Positions 36,121-44,471 of a DNA stretch of 64,000 bases are shown here, one piece after another (the stretch's first letter is position 1; every line of letters begins with the position of its first letter). This DNA is from Ruminococcus sp. OA3 (GTDB lineage: Bacteria > Bacillota > Clostridia > Lachnospirales > Lachnospiraceae). The DNA is taken from the NCBI RefSeq assembly GCF_022440845.1, contig NZ_JAKNTO010000001.1, positions 2,108,001-2,172,000 of the forward strand, given 5' to 3'. The position numbers were made by a program, and so were the translations under genes. Below the pieces are notes generated by a model. That model had not been told where the DNA came from, did no database searches, and saw only the letters and a program-made list of their open reading frames with translations.

Positions 36121-37356
36121 TCAGATAATGTGGCTGTTATTGTAGATGGTTGACATGGTGCTGCGCAGCTCATCATTATTCTTTGAAAGTGATTTGTAAT
36201 ACACCGCCATTGTGATTCCGACATCTCTGTGTCCCAGAGCTTCGGACACGATGCTGATATCTACTCCGGCTGTTATGGCACCGCTCGCGAAGGTCTTTCT
36301 GAGTTTGTGGCTGGTGGCGTAGTCAATCCCTGCATATGTGGTTAAGCGTGACCATGTATCATAGATATTTGACTTTGTAGGGATGTGTTTGTTTCTGTTG
36401 CAGACCACCAGATCACACAGGATGCCAGTTGAGAGGTAACGGCGTTTTAATTCCTTTATCCATTTTTCTACAGGTTCAGATATAGGTATGATACGGTGTG
36501 ATGAATCCGATTTCGGGGGCTTTTCATATTGCTGTTTCCCAGCCCTGTTGCCGTTCTCATCGCGTGAATATCCTTCTGCTATCTGCTTGGTAATGGATAT
36601 GGTGTGCTGTTTAAAATTGATATCTGTCCATTTCAACGCCATAGCTTCACCCAGACGCATCCCGGTAAATGCCATGATTAAAAATATGGGACTGTACATA
36701 AAGAGGTGTCCCTGTTCCCACGCATCGTAGACGGCACGTTCCAGCTTTTGCAGTTCGTCTAAAGTGAATACCTGCTTGGATTCTTCTGCCTTTTTGCATC
36801 GCTTATAAGGAATCTCCACATAGTTGAGGACGTTGGCATCGATGTACTTGCGTTGCTCTGCCCTCAGGAATACTTTGTTCAGGATAGTATGTAATGATTT
36901 GACAGAGGATTTTGCATAGCCTGCATCAATCTGTTTCTTGAAAAATTTGGACAGGTCGCTGTCAGTGATCGTGTTTATCGGTTTTTTGCCAATCTCACTG
37001 TCCTGAATATGATTCCGGTAAACCGTTTCGTATCTGTCATATGTGGTGTCTTCTTTGATTCCCCAGACGAAATTCTTGAGTACTTCATCTGTGAATTCCG
37101 CTAACGTGGGTATGTTGCCTGATTTTTTGAATTCAACTTTTAATAGATAATTCCGTAAAACCTCCTCCTGAGTACTTCCGTATACAGGTTTACGTTTTCC
37201 AGTATCGGAGAGGGGGGCGGGAATATACATCATCCACCGATTTTCCCCCTCTCTGTAGGTTGCCTTTGGCATCCTCATGATTCCCATCCCTACTTTCGTA
37301 ATGAGGGAACGCATCTCATCTACTGTTATAGTACCATCAAGGAGGAGGGAATTCAA
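36121..37356 (-). CDS. int: Tyrosine-type site-specific integrase
   Basis: 411-residue phage-type integrase. The N-terminal 90 residues form an arm-binding-like domain, residues about 95-190 a SAM-like core-binding domain, and the C-terminal catalytic domain carries the active-site set: Arg in TGMRLGEAMALKW, His-x-x-Arg in TSHKLRKTFASG, His in LGHRDVGITM and the nucleophile in the MAVYYKSL tail. The last codons lie just inside the attL repeats, the usual arrangement for an integrase that acts on a site beside its own gene. The start is not certain, since no strong ribosome binding site is seen. Confidence 0.93.
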   Translation of the reverse strand: MNSLLLDGTITVDEMRSLITKVGMGIMRMPKATYREGENRWMMYIPAPLSDTGKRKPVYGSTQEEVLRNYLLKVEFKKSGNIPTLAEFTDEVLKNFVWGIKEDTTYDRYETVYRNHIQDSEIGKKPINTITDSDLSKFFKKQIDAGYAKSSVKSLHTILNKVFLRAEQRKYIDANVLNYVEIPYKRCKKAEESKQVFTLDELQKLERAVYDAWEQGHLFMYSPIFLIMAFTGMRLGEAMALKWTDINFKQHTISITKQIAEGYSRDENGNRAGKQQYEKPPKSDSSHRIIPISEPVEKWIKELKRRYLSTGILCDLVVCNRNKHIPTKSNIYDTWSRLTTYAGIDYATSHKLRKTFASGAITAGVDISIVSEALGHRDVGITMAVYYKSLSKNNDELRSTMSTIYNNSHII

Positions 37357-37410
37357 TACGGAATCTAGTGGAGCATTTGTATCCGTAATCTGTGTTCCCC
37401 CCCTGTGATG

Positions 37411-38400
37411 TTATACTGTCACATGTATATTATGTGATGAGGATGTTTCAGGGTGTTCGATAGATAACATGGTATCTGACTTTGTTGGCATAAGCGAATT
37501 ATTTTTTGCAATCAATTCTGATGGTTCGAAAAACGTTCGGGTCGCACGCTGTATTTCACCGATTGCATGACGGGCATCTGTTATTGTGAATAAGTCAATG
37601 CCATATCTTGATTTGTAATTTTGAAATTTAGTTTCGGGATTTTTAGTATTCAGACGTTGGAGCAAATCGATCATCTGCTCTTTACAGAAAATACAGTTTT
37701 GATACTGCATGAGAAAATCTGTGATATTTTTGAACTTTTTTGGATATGCATTGATGCTCTGGTGATAGATTCTTTCCAGTCCATCATTATACCGCTGTTG
37801 CATGGTGCTGAAGTGTTGTAGTGCTTTTTCCCAGCGACGGTTCCAGTTGACGGTGAATTCATAGGAGATATCTTGTCCGCGCATTCGTTTTGAGCGGATT
37901 TCCAAGCGACTCTTGGCGGTATCTGTTCCCCCACTTTCTGCACGCTTATCATAGTTCTCCACTTCGAAGTCATCGTTTTTGATGGCAACACTTAGCTGTT
38001 GTTCCGTAAATAAATCTACCGTCTTGTAGCAGTTGCGTACATGATACGCACAAGCCAGCATGCTGATTAGCAGACGATTCAGTTTCGCATACTTTATATA
38101 ATGGTCATCATCGGATGAATCAAAACGCATATCGACTCGTACTAAATCGTATTGATGGATTCCAGCCCCGGCGGTCACAGTGTCAAGTGCTGTGAGGAAA
38201 TCAGGGTATGTATTGATATCACCTGTCAGATTGTTCAGGTTTAGCTTACTGCTGGTTCGAAGTCCGTTGTTTGTGGTGGTTATGCTTGTGATGCATCGTT
38301 TTACCGCATCATCTACATTTGTGACGATACCGTTGCTTTTGATGGTCAGTGTGTGGATACTGCCTCTTAAATGATAATCGTTCATGTTACTTTTGTTCAA
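37411..38400 (-). CDS. Rep-like protein of the integrative element, function unproven
   Basis: 329-residue protein. I do not recognise it with certainty. The middle region YDLVRVDMRFDS followed by IKNDDFEVENYDKRAES and SRLEIRSKRM resembles replication initiators of small plasmids and integrative elements, which have a strand with an acidic pair and a similar EIRSK segment. No zinc finger, ATPase or clear HUH motif is visible. The position between integrase and resolvase on the same strand fits a replication or excision role. GGAGGCAATTTATTG lies before the ATG. Confidence 0.45.
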   Translation of the reverse strand: MNKSNMNDYHLRGSIHTLTIKSNGIVTNVDDAVKRCITSITTTNNGLRTSSKLNLNNLTGDINTYPDFLTALDTVTAGAGIHQYDLVRVDMRFDSSDDDHYIKYAKLNRLLISMLACAYHVRNCYKTVDLFTEQQLSVAIKNDDFEVENYDKRAESGGTDTAKSRLEIRSKRMRGQDISYEFTVNWNRRWEKALQHFSTMQQRYNDGLERIYHQSINAYPKKFKNITDFLMQYQNCIFCKEQMIDLLQRLNTKNPETKFQNYKSRYGIDLFTITDARHAIGEIQRATRTFFEPSELIAKNNSLMPTKSDTMLSIEHPETSSSHNIHVTV

Positions 38401-38711
38401 TAAATTGCCTCCTGTGTATTACATCGTTAATAGTTACTTGTTATAGCATGGAATTGGTAAAACATGCTCAACATGTACAATATAACATAAAAAAATTAGT
38501 TTGTCTATACATAATGCACGAAAATAATTAAAAACACAAACATTTGTTTTGGACAATATACACTAAAAAGAATGTTGAAAATCGTGAAAAATACTACTTT
38601 GCTTTATGCATATATGTGATTTATCGTAGAAAATATTGCACAATAAAAGCACCCAGCTGTCCGCCAGATGCTTTTATGTAAAAATATTTGTATAGTTTTT
38701 ACAGTGATTTG
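38401..38711. other. AT-rich gene-free stretch between Rep-like and recombinase genes
   Basis: 311 bases with no reading frame of interest. It contains a short inverted repeat ACATG/CATGT (38464-38479) and runs of A and T. The AT richness and the position upstream of the Rep-like gene make it the best candidate for an origin, but no iterons were found. Confidence 0.35.
38644..38676 (-). terminator. Terminator after the serine recombinase
   Basis: On the minus strand TAAAAGCA pairs with TGCTTTTA, with an inner stem in the CTGGCGGACAGCTGG region, and T residues follow. Confidence 0.7.
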
Positions 38712-39278
38712 TCACGCATAATCACGTTTTGCCCGAATTAAAGTACTTTTGCTGATGCCGGTCATGGCTTCCACCTGCTTGTAGGAATGATCGCTTAGCA
38801 GTTGGAGAGCATGTTTCACCTGCTCCCTCTTGTATTTTCTGGGTCTCCCTTCTGTGAAAGAGGGCTTCAGTTTTGCGATTGCTTTTCCCTCCTGTGTACG
38901 TTCCACGATCATATCCCGTTCAAACTGTGCAAAGCTCAGCAGGATGTTACGCATCAAAGTACTCACTGAGGTATTGTCCAATATACCCAGATTCAGTACG
39001 TGTACCGTTATTCCTCTGTCAATCAGTGTTGTTATCAAATCACTTGCCTGTGTAACGCTTCTCGCAAAGCGGTCGAGCTTAGTGACGATTAGTGCATCCC
39101 CCGATTTCAATTCCAGCATCATACGATTAAATTCTGGACGTTCCATCTTTGTTCCTGTAAAGCTGTCGACAAATAATTTTACCGCTCCATGTTCTCTTAG
39201 CTTTTGTTCCTGTGCTTCAAGGCTGTTGCCGTCCTTTGCCTGTTGTTTGGTTGATACTCTTGCGTAGCCGTAAATCAT
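38712..39278 (-). CDS. Serine recombinase (resolvase/invertase family)
   Basis: 188-residue small serine recombinase. The nucleophile serine is in [11 protein letters not shown] (residue 10 of the protein), with [20 protein letters not shown] and [16 protein letters not shown] following in the usual order. The C-terminal 45 residues form the helix-turn-helix ([20 protein letters not shown]). It could resolve multimers or invert DNA in the element. AAGGAGGAAAAG lies before the ATG on the minus strand. Confidence 0.93.
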   Translation of the reverse strand: MIYGYARVSTKQQAKDGNSLEAQEQKLREHGAVKLFVDSFTGTKMERPEFNRMMLELKSGDALIVTKLDRFARSVTQASDLITTLIDRGITVHVLNLGILDNTSVSTLMRNILLSFAQFERDMIVERTQEGKAIAKLKPSFTEGRPRKYKREQVKHALQLLSDHSYKQVEAMTGISKSTLIRAKRDYA

Positions 39279-39398
39279 ACTTTTCCTCCTTGATTTTTGA
39301 ATATAAGTAATGATACCGCGTAAAGTACTGTTTTATGGTTTCCTCAATTACTGTGCCAATTCTTCTGAGTTATGACACCGCTTATGCAAAATGAGGCT

Positions 39399-39566
39399 TT
39401 AAAGCTGTTCATCTGTGGTCGTGAGAGACAGACAATATTTATCACCGCATATCGTTTGCAGTTTCAATGAGCAGGTCGCTTCATCGACGACCAAAGTCAC
39501 AAGTTTTATTTTTCTGCTGCAATTGAGTACATCATATATTACGTACAAGAAGCATTCTTTTTCCAT
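39399..39566 (-). CDS. 55-residue protein of unknown function
   Basis: The ATG at 39566 is preceded on the minus strand by AGGAGGTGGA at an ideal distance, so this short frame is probably real; the longer frame upstream has no site. The 55 residues begin MEKECFLYVIYDVLNCSRKI and hold four cysteines in all, with a predicted beta-rich body. It faces the Cro-type gene across a shared operator. Confidence 0.6.
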   Translation of the reverse strand: MEKECFLYVIYDVLNCSRKIKLVTLVVDEATCSLKLQTICGDKYCLSLTTTDEQL

Positions 39567-39587
39567 GCGTCCACCTCCTGACACAAG

Positions 39588-39612
39588 TATAGTCTCGATA
39601 GCGACTATAGTC
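39588..39612. promoter_or_regulatory. Operator between divergent genes of the element
   Basis: TATAGTC (39588-39594) and GACTATA (39603-39609) form an inverted repeat, and GACTATAGTC (39603-39612) is a perfect palindrome. The pair lies midway between the 55-aa gene and the Cro-type gene, the expected position for autoregulation by the latter. Confidence 0.6.
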
Positions 39613-39659
39613 AAGTATAAGACTACATCATATGATGATAATATACATGGAGGGAAAAT

Positions 39660-39878
39660 ATGATTTCATATCAACCATTTTGGGCTACATTGAGTGAATC
39701 CAGTGAGACAACGTATACATTGATTCATATGCACAATATTTCCAGTTCTACAATTGACAAGCTTCGAAAGGACAAGCCATTGAATACCACCACAGTCAAT
39801 GATTTGTGCCGAATTCTGCATTGTAAGGTGGAAAATATCATGGAGTATATACCATCGGATAAAGATCAAAAGCTATGA
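39660..39878 (+). CDS. Cro/C1-type (XRE) helix-turn-helix regulator
   Basis: 72 residues of the compact HTH type found on conjugative and integrative elements. The fold is readable as YTLIHMHNISSSTIDKLRKDK (helices 2-3) and TVNDLCRILHCKVENIMEYIPSD (helices 4-5). GGAGGGAAA precedes the ATG. It probably binds the palindromes at 39588-39612. A decayed relative is found at 53869-53945. Confidence 0.88.
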   Translation: MISYQPFWATLSESSETTYTLIHMHNISSSTIDKLRKDKPLNTTTVNDLCRILHCKVENIMEYIPSDKDQKL

Positions 39879-39971
39879 TTCTGATAACAGTCGGGAAAGT
39901 TCGGGAAAACACCCGTTTCAAGCGGTTTTCAGAGGGTATTATACTTGTGATAAAAAATTTGGTTATCCGAT

Positions 39972-39998
39972 AAAGCCTTATGCAGCAAGGCTTTTTTG
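39972..39998 (+). terminator. Terminator after the Cro-type gene
   Basis: AAAGCCTT pairs with AAGGC around a seven-base loop, followed by TTTTTTG. Confidence 0.8.
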
Positions 39999-40230
39999 AT
40001 TGAGCATAAATGAGTATGGTTCGAAAACATGTTCGGTAATGTATTTTATGTATAACGTCTGTGAGTGTCACATAGACGATATTGTAACTTCAGGATAAGT
40101 GATATAGATGTAAACTATCGGGACTAGATAAGAGAGATGCGTTCCATAGTGTGCTGTCAACTTGTTGTCAGTTGCATTTTTAGTGAGAAAAAACCTTGTA
40201 TTTTCGGAGTTTTTGCGTCAAATACCGCAC
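39999..40230. other. Non-coding right end of the integrative element
   Basis: No gene is visible. Two more TGTCA-type sequences (GTGCTGTCAACTTGTTGTCAG at 40150-40170) resemble the 11-bp repeats at the left end and may be right arm-type integrase sites. Confidence 0.45.
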
Positions 40231-40313
40231 ATACTTATCCTCCCCTTTAACCCCCGTGGCTGCGGAAACCCGCAGTTTTCGGGGGTTTCTTAATGTTTTT
40301 GAGAAGATAAGTA
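40231..40313 (+). repeat. attR: right direct repeat of the integrative element
   Basis: Copy of 35981-36063 with one mismatch. It carries the whole terminator hairpin, so excision between the repeats would restore a single terminator. Confidence 0.88.
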
Positions 40314-40322
40314 CCGAAAAAG

Positions 40323-40366
40323 TGTTGTCAAAGTGTTGTCAAAGTGTTGTCAAACTGCTGTCAGAT
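40323..40366 (+). repeat. 11-bp tandem repeats just outside attR
   Basis: Three units of TGTTGTCA followed by AAG, AAG and AAC, then TGCTGTCAGAT. They are diverged versions of the repeats inside attL, but here they stand outside the element, as if a second related element had once been integrated in tandem and lost its genes. Confidence 0.6.
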
Positions 40367-40524
40367 ATCTAACAGTTCTTTTCGGCTCACGCGTCTTGTT
40401 TCGTGAGAATATGCCGTTTCTCAGTTTTTTTCTGCATTCGCACATTACTCCTCATATGATTATTGAAAATCATACCATAAATAAATGATACGATGCAATA
40501 TACAACATGAACAAAAGCAGACCA

Positions 40525-40560
40525 TTTGCACAATAACGATGGGATTCAATTGTGGGATTT
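40525..40560 (+). promoter_or_regulatory. TTTGCACAATAACGA motif upstream of the ABC operon
   Basis: TTTGCACAATAACGAT (40525-40540) with a weak return arm CAATTGTG (40547-40554). The same 15 bases recur at 44251-44265 in front of the catabolic operon, there as one arm of a perfect hairpin. No gene lies between 40314 and 40718. Confidence 0.5.
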
Positions 40561-40600
40561 GTAGAAATGGTATGAAAAGTGCAAAAACTGCTTGAAAACA

Positions 40601-40626
40601 AGTATGAATAGTTATATATTCATACT
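40601..40626. promoter_or_regulatory. Palindromic operator of the ABC transporter operon
   Basis: AGTATGAATA (40601-40610), six bases, TATTCATACT (40617-40626): a perfect 10-bp inverted repeat overlapping a likely -10 (TATAAA). An 8/10 version with the same spacing lies at 44326-44351. Palindromes of this shape suit GntR- or LacI-type dimers; the regulator at 52629 is the nearest candidate. Confidence 0.6.
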
Positions 40627-40718
40627 ATAAAGATGTTAAAAATGGAGGAAGAATAGAATGAATATAATAAAAAGTACTTTTATTCATCCTGAAAAGCATT
40701 GTACAAGGAGGTTAAGCA

Positions 40719-41690
40719 ATGAGAAAGATGAAACAAAGTCCAATTGTCAAGAAACTGGGGTTCAACAGAATCATGTTATTTCTGGTTATGGTTTTAATCT
40801 ACGTTATTTTCTGCGTATTGATTCCTAATTTCTTCGGCCCGTCCCATGTGATGAGCATGCTGAATTATGCGTGTTTTCTTGGGTTTCTGGCATTGGGGGT
40901 AACATTCGTAATTGCAACGGGAGGTATTGATTTCAGCATCGGACCGGTCATGTTCTGCTGTGCGCTGGTTTCCGGTTATGCGATGAATCAGTATGGACTG
41001 CCGATGGCGGGGGCGTTGGTCATGTGTATTCTCGTCGGAATGCTGTTTGGTGTATTTAACGGTTATATGGTTGCATATTGGAGGGTGCCCCCATTCATTA
41101 TTTCTATGGCATCCATGAATATTGCGAAAGGACTTGCATCGGTCTGTACAAAAACAACGACTGTGAGCTGGCCGCAGAGTACGGATCCGGGGGGATGGTT
41201 CCGCAGCCTTTTGAAGGTGGGAGATATCCCGGTGGGACTTCTGGTCTTTCTGATTGCAGCAGTGATTTGTTCGGTTATCCTGAACAACACAAGACCGGGG
41301 CGATACATTCTCGGGCTGGGGAGCAACCGTGAAGCTGTCCGTCTTTCGGGGGTTAATACAAAGAAATGGGAGATGATCGCATTTATTATCTGCGGTACTT
41401 TGGCAGGTATTGCTGCTATTTTCTTTGCAGCGGCGTATTCGACGGTTCAGCCGGGATACGGCGACCAGTATAACAACGAGGCAATTGCCGCATGTGTGAT
41501 GGGCGGAACATCCATGATTGGAGGGCTGGCTTCCATCGGAGGTACGGTCATCGGGGCGCTGATCATTGCGCTGATTCAGGAGGGTATCCTGGCGATGAAA
41601 TTTACCAAGGATATTCAGCTGATTATCACGGCGATTATCGTTATTGCGGCAGTTTACGTTGATGTTACCGCAAGGCGCAGAAAGAACTGA
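40719..41690 (+). CDS. Ribose-type ABC transporter permease (first)
   Basis: 323-residue membrane protein of the RbsC/BPD_transp_2 family, with about 9 hydrophobic segments. Diagnostic text includes LALGVTFVIATGGIDFSIGPV, GVFNGYMVAYWRVPPFIISMA, RYILGLGSNREAVRLSGVNTKKWE (coupling region) and CVMGGTSMIGGLASIGGTVIGALI. AAGGAGG precedes the ATG. It heads an operon with one double ATPase and a second, different permease, implying a heterodimeric channel. The binding protein is encoded at 50133. Substrates of this family are pentoses, hexoses, cyclitols or autoinducers. Confidence 0.93.
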   Translation: MRKMKQSPIVKKLGFNRIMLFLVMVLIYVIFCVLIPNFFGPSHVMSMLNYACFLGFLALGVTFVIATGGIDFSIGPVMFCCALVSGYAMNQYGLPMAGALVMCILVGMLFGVFNGYMVAYWRVPPFIISMASMNIAKGLASVCTKTTTVSWPQSTDPGGWFRSLLKVGDIPVGLLVFLIAAVICSVILNNTRPGRYILGLGSNREAVRLSGVNTKKWEMIAFIICGTLAGIAAIFFAAAYSTVQPGYGDQYNNEAIAACVMGGTSMIGGLASIGGTVIGALIIALIQEGILAMKFTKDIQLIITAIIVIAAVYVDVTARRRKN

Positions 41691-41718
41691 TGGACTGGCA
41701 ACGGTAAAGGAGAAGAGA

Positions 41719-43215
41719 ATGGGCGAAGTAATTTTGGAAATGAAGCAAATTGACAAATCGTTTCCCGGCGTTCATGCATTGGATCATGTTGACTTCGATG
41801 TGAGACGGGGAGAAGTACATGCGCTGATGGGAGAAAACGGAGCCGGTAAATCGACACTGATGAAAGTTCTGACAGGAATTTATACGAAGGATTCCGGTTC
41901 TATCGTGTATGAAGGAAAAGAGATTGAATTTCGCAGCGCAAGAGAAGCGCAGAATGCAGGCGTCATTATCGTGCATCAGGAGCTCAACATGGTGGGCGAT
42001 CTTACGGTTGCACAGAATATTTTCCTTGGACGGGAACCGAAAAAAGGATTCGGTGTCGATGACAGAAAGATGATCAAAGACTCGAGAGAGCTTTTTGAAC
42101 GCTTGAAAATCGATATTGATCCGGCGGCAAAAATGAGTAATCTTACCGTGGGAAAACAGCAGATGTGTGAAATTGCAAAGGCGATTTCCCATAAAGCGAA
42201 GGTGATTATATTTGATGAACCGTCTGCGGCGCTCACGGAAAAAGAGATTGAAGATTTGTTTGCTATTATTTGTGATCTGCGTAAGGACCAGCTTGGCATC
42301 GTCTATATATCCCACCGCATGGATGAGATTAAGGTCATTACGGACAGAGTGACGGTCATGCGTGATGGTACATATGTCGGAACACTGATTACGAAGGAGA
42401 GTACGAAGGATGACATCATCAACATGATGGTGGGACGCATCATCTATGAAGACCCGAAACAGCAAAGTGCCTGCCCGGCGGATGCACCGGTGGTCCTGAA
42501 AGTTGAGAATCTGAATGCCGGGAAGATGGTAAAAAATGTGAATTTTGAGCTGCATCAAGGTGAAATACTGGGATTTTCCGGGCTGATGGGTGCGGGCCGC
42601 ACAGAGATGGCGCGGGCATTGTTCGGTGCAGATCCGAAACAGAGCGGCAATATTTATATAGGTGGTGAAAAAGTGGAGATTAAATCTCCGCAGGATGCCG
42701 TCAGACACGGAATCGGTTATCTTTCAGAAGACAGAAAGCGCTACGGCGTCGTCGTAGGAAGATCTGTTGCGGAAAATACGACGATGGCATGTCTTGAAAA
42801 CTACCTGAACGGTTTTTTGATCAATAAAAAAGCGGAAAACAAAGCGTCCGATGATTATATTGAGAGACTGGCGACGAAAACGCCGAATTCAGAGGAACTG
42901 GTCGTGAATCTCTCCGGAGGCAATCAGCAGAAAGTCGTTATCGCGAAATGGCTGACCCGCGACTGCGATATTCTTATTTTCGACGAGCCGACGAGAGGGA
43001 TTGATGTAGGCGCGAAAAATGAGATCTATAAGCTGATGAATCAGCTGGCTGCGGAAGGAAAATCAATCATTATGATTTCCTCGGAAATGACAGAGATCCT
43101 CCGTATGAGTGACCGGATTGTCGTGATGTGTGAGGGTGAAATCAAGGGAGAACTTGATATTTCGGAAGCTACCCAGGAGAATATCATGGACAAAGCGACG
43201 AGAAATATTTCTTAG
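41719..43215 (+). CDS. Ribose-type ABC transporter ATP-binding protein with two nucleotide domains
   Basis: 498-residue tandem ATPase like RbsA/MglA. The first domain has a canonical Walker A GENGAGKST, signature LTVGKQQMCEIAKAI and Walker B IIFDEPSAALTE. The second has the usual degenerate Walker A GLMGAGRTEM, signature LSGGNQQKVVIAKWL and ILIFDEPTRGIDVGAK. The ATG at 41719 follows AAAGGAG. It energises both permeases of the operon. Confidence 0.95.
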   Translation: MGEVILEMKQIDKSFPGVHALDHVDFDVRRGEVHALMGENGAGKSTLMKVLTGIYTKDSGSIVYEGKEIEFRSAREAQNAGVIIVHQELNMVGDLTVAQNIFLGREPKKGFGVDDRKMIKDSRELFERLKIDIDPAAKMSNLTVGKQQMCEIAKAISHKAKVIIFDEPSAALTEKEIEDLFAIICDLRKDQLGIVYISHRMDEIKVITDRVTVMRDGTYVGTLITKESTKDDIINMMVGRIIYEDPKQQSACPADAPVVLKVENLNAGKMVKNVNFELHQGEILGFSGLMGAGRTEMARALFGADPKQSGNIYIGGEKVEIKSPQDAVRHGIGYLSEDRKRYGVVVGRSVAENTTMACLENYLNGFLINKKAENKASDDYIERLATKTPNSEELVVNLSGGNQQKVVIAKWLTRDCDILIFDEPTRGIDVGAKNEIYKLMNQLAAEGKSIIMISSEMTEILRMSDRIVVMCEGEIKGELDISEATQENIMDKATRNIS

Positions 43216-43225
43216 GAGGGGCGTT

Positions 43226-44215
43226 ATGAACAAAAAAAGCAAATTTCAAAAGCTGGCGGCGAGCCAGGAATTCATTGTATTTATCATACTGATTTTGTTG
43301 TATGTGGGATTCAGTGCTGTGAATCCGCAGTTTGCACGGTATACAACGCTGGTTACCATGTCAGACTATGCGAGTTTCTATATGCTGATGGCATTCGGTG
43401 TGGGGCTTACGTTGATTACGGGAGGTGTTGATCTCTCTATCGGTACCGGGTTGGTAGCTTACGCGGCGATCGGCGGAGCTGTCATGCGGTTTCTGGGGGC
43501 GCCGGTGATCGTGGGAATGCTGGTAACGCTCTTTGCAGCGGGGATTTTCGGTCTTGCCAATGGCATTATGGTGGGTGTTATGAATCTGCCGCCGTTTCTG
43601 GTAACGCTGTGTACCAGCATGATTGTTCGCGGGGCGGGATCTCTTGTGGCAAACAACTATGCGATTCCGTGGCCGATGATATCTCAGCCGGGCGGATGGT
43701 TTCATAATATGTTCAAAATTAAAACAGAAACCGGTACCCTGATTCCGATCGGGTTTATCTGGATTTTAATTCTGGTGTTTGTTCTGCGTTACGTGCTGAA
43801 CAGTACAAAATTCGGACGTTATCTGATTGCCATCGGATCCAACCGGGAAGCAACGATGCTGTCCGGTGTCAATGTCAGGTTCTACCATGTAATGGTTTAT
43901 ACAGTCTGCGGGTTATTCACCGGTGTTGCTGCTCTTGCGTACGCAGCTGCCACGCCTACCATTCAGCCGGGTCAGGGCGCCGGTATGGAGATGGATGCCA
44001 TTGGCGGTGCGATTGTCGGCGGCGTATCGGCAGCAGGCGGATACGGGACGATTCCCGGTATATTGGTAGGCACCTGCGTCATACTGGTGTTAAAGGTCGG
44101 TCTGCCGTTTGTCGGTCTGAATGCAAACTGGCAGCAGATCATTACGGGGCTTGTGTTGCTGGCGGCGGTATTGATCGATATCGTGAAACAGAGAAGGGCT
44201 GCAAAGGCACATTAG
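43226..44215 (+). CDS. Ribose-type ABC transporter permease (second)
   Basis: 329-residue permease related to but clearly different from the one at 40719. Visible text: FGVGLTLITGGVDLSIGTGLV, GLANGIMVGVMNLPPFLVTLC, RYLIAIGSNREATMLSGVNVRFYHV and GGAIVGGVSAAGGYGTIPGILVG. The ATG at 43226 follows GGAGGGG. The gene closes the transport operon and is followed by a 15-bp hairpin shared with the next promoter region. Confidence 0.93.
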   Translation: MNKKSKFQKLAASQEFIVFIILILLYVGFSAVNPQFARYTTLVTMSDYASFYMLMAFGVGLTLITGGVDLSIGTGLVAYAAIGGAVMRFLGAPVIVGMLVTLFAAGIFGLANGIMVGVMNLPPFLVTLCTSMIVRGAGSLVANNYAIPWPMISQPGGWFHNMFKIKTETGTLIPIGFIWILILVFVLRYVLNSTKFGRYLIAIGSNREATMLSGVNVRFYHVMVYTVCGLFTGVAALAYAAATPTIQPGQGAGMEMDAIGGAIVGGVSAAGGYGTIPGILVGTCVILVLKVGLPFVGLNANWQQIITGLVLLAAVLIDIVKQRRAAKAH

Positions 44216-44247
44216 TTCTCATGGTATTCATTCGTATAAAAATAGAA

Positions 44248-44287
44248 CCTTTTGCACAATAACGAATGTATTTTATTGTGCAAAAGG
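44248..44287. promoter_or_regulatory. Perfect 15-bp inverted repeat before the catabolic operon
   Basis: CCTTTTGCACAATAA (44248-44262) pairs with TTATTGTGCAAAAGG (44273-44287) around 10 bases. No T-tract follows, and one arm recurs at 40525 upstream of the transport operon. It is therefore read as a regulatory site more than as a terminator, though it could also end the transport transcript. Confidence 0.5.
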
Positions 44288-44325
44288 AAGAAAGCACATG
44301 AAAATAAAAAAGATGCTTGAAAAAC

Positions 44326-44351
44326 AGAATGAATTAGTGTATATTCATACT
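44326..44351. promoter_or_regulatory. Palindromic operator of the catabolic operon
   Basis: AGAATGAATT, six bases, TATTCATACT, with the same 10-6-10 geometry as 40601-40626 and followed by TATAAA as a likely -10. It indicates joint control of transport and catabolism. Confidence 0.58.
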
Positions 44352-44471
44352 ATAAAACAGTCAAACAGAGAAATGCATAGGAATGAATAATGTATTTCAG
44401 GAATGTATTCATCTGGATATCAAATGTTAAAAATTTTGATCACCAGGGGGATCAAACAGAAAGGAGCAAAA

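Larger units (their letters stand above)
35981..40313. mobile_element. Small integrative element with tyrosine integrase, Rep-like protein and serine recombinase
   Basis: A 4.3-kb unit bounded by 83-bp direct repeats. Content: tyrosine integrase next to the left repeat, a Rep-like protein, a serine recombinase, a 55-aa protein and a Cro/C1-type regulator on either side of a shared operator. There are no relaxase, type IV secretion, capsid or resistance genes, so it would need a helper to transfer, or it moves only within the cell. It looks more AT-rich than its surroundings, especially at 38400-38700, which supports recent acquisition. Confidence 0.85.

Noticed and set aside
35981-40313. Prophage
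   Set aside because: No capsid, tail, portal, terminase or lysis gene is present; 4.3 kb with two recombinases fits a small integrative element or satellite better.
44248-44287. Simple terminator of the transport operon
   Set aside because: The hairpin is strong, but no T-tract follows and one arm is conserved upstream of the transport operon, where no gene ends. A regulatory role is preferred, although termination cannot be excluded.
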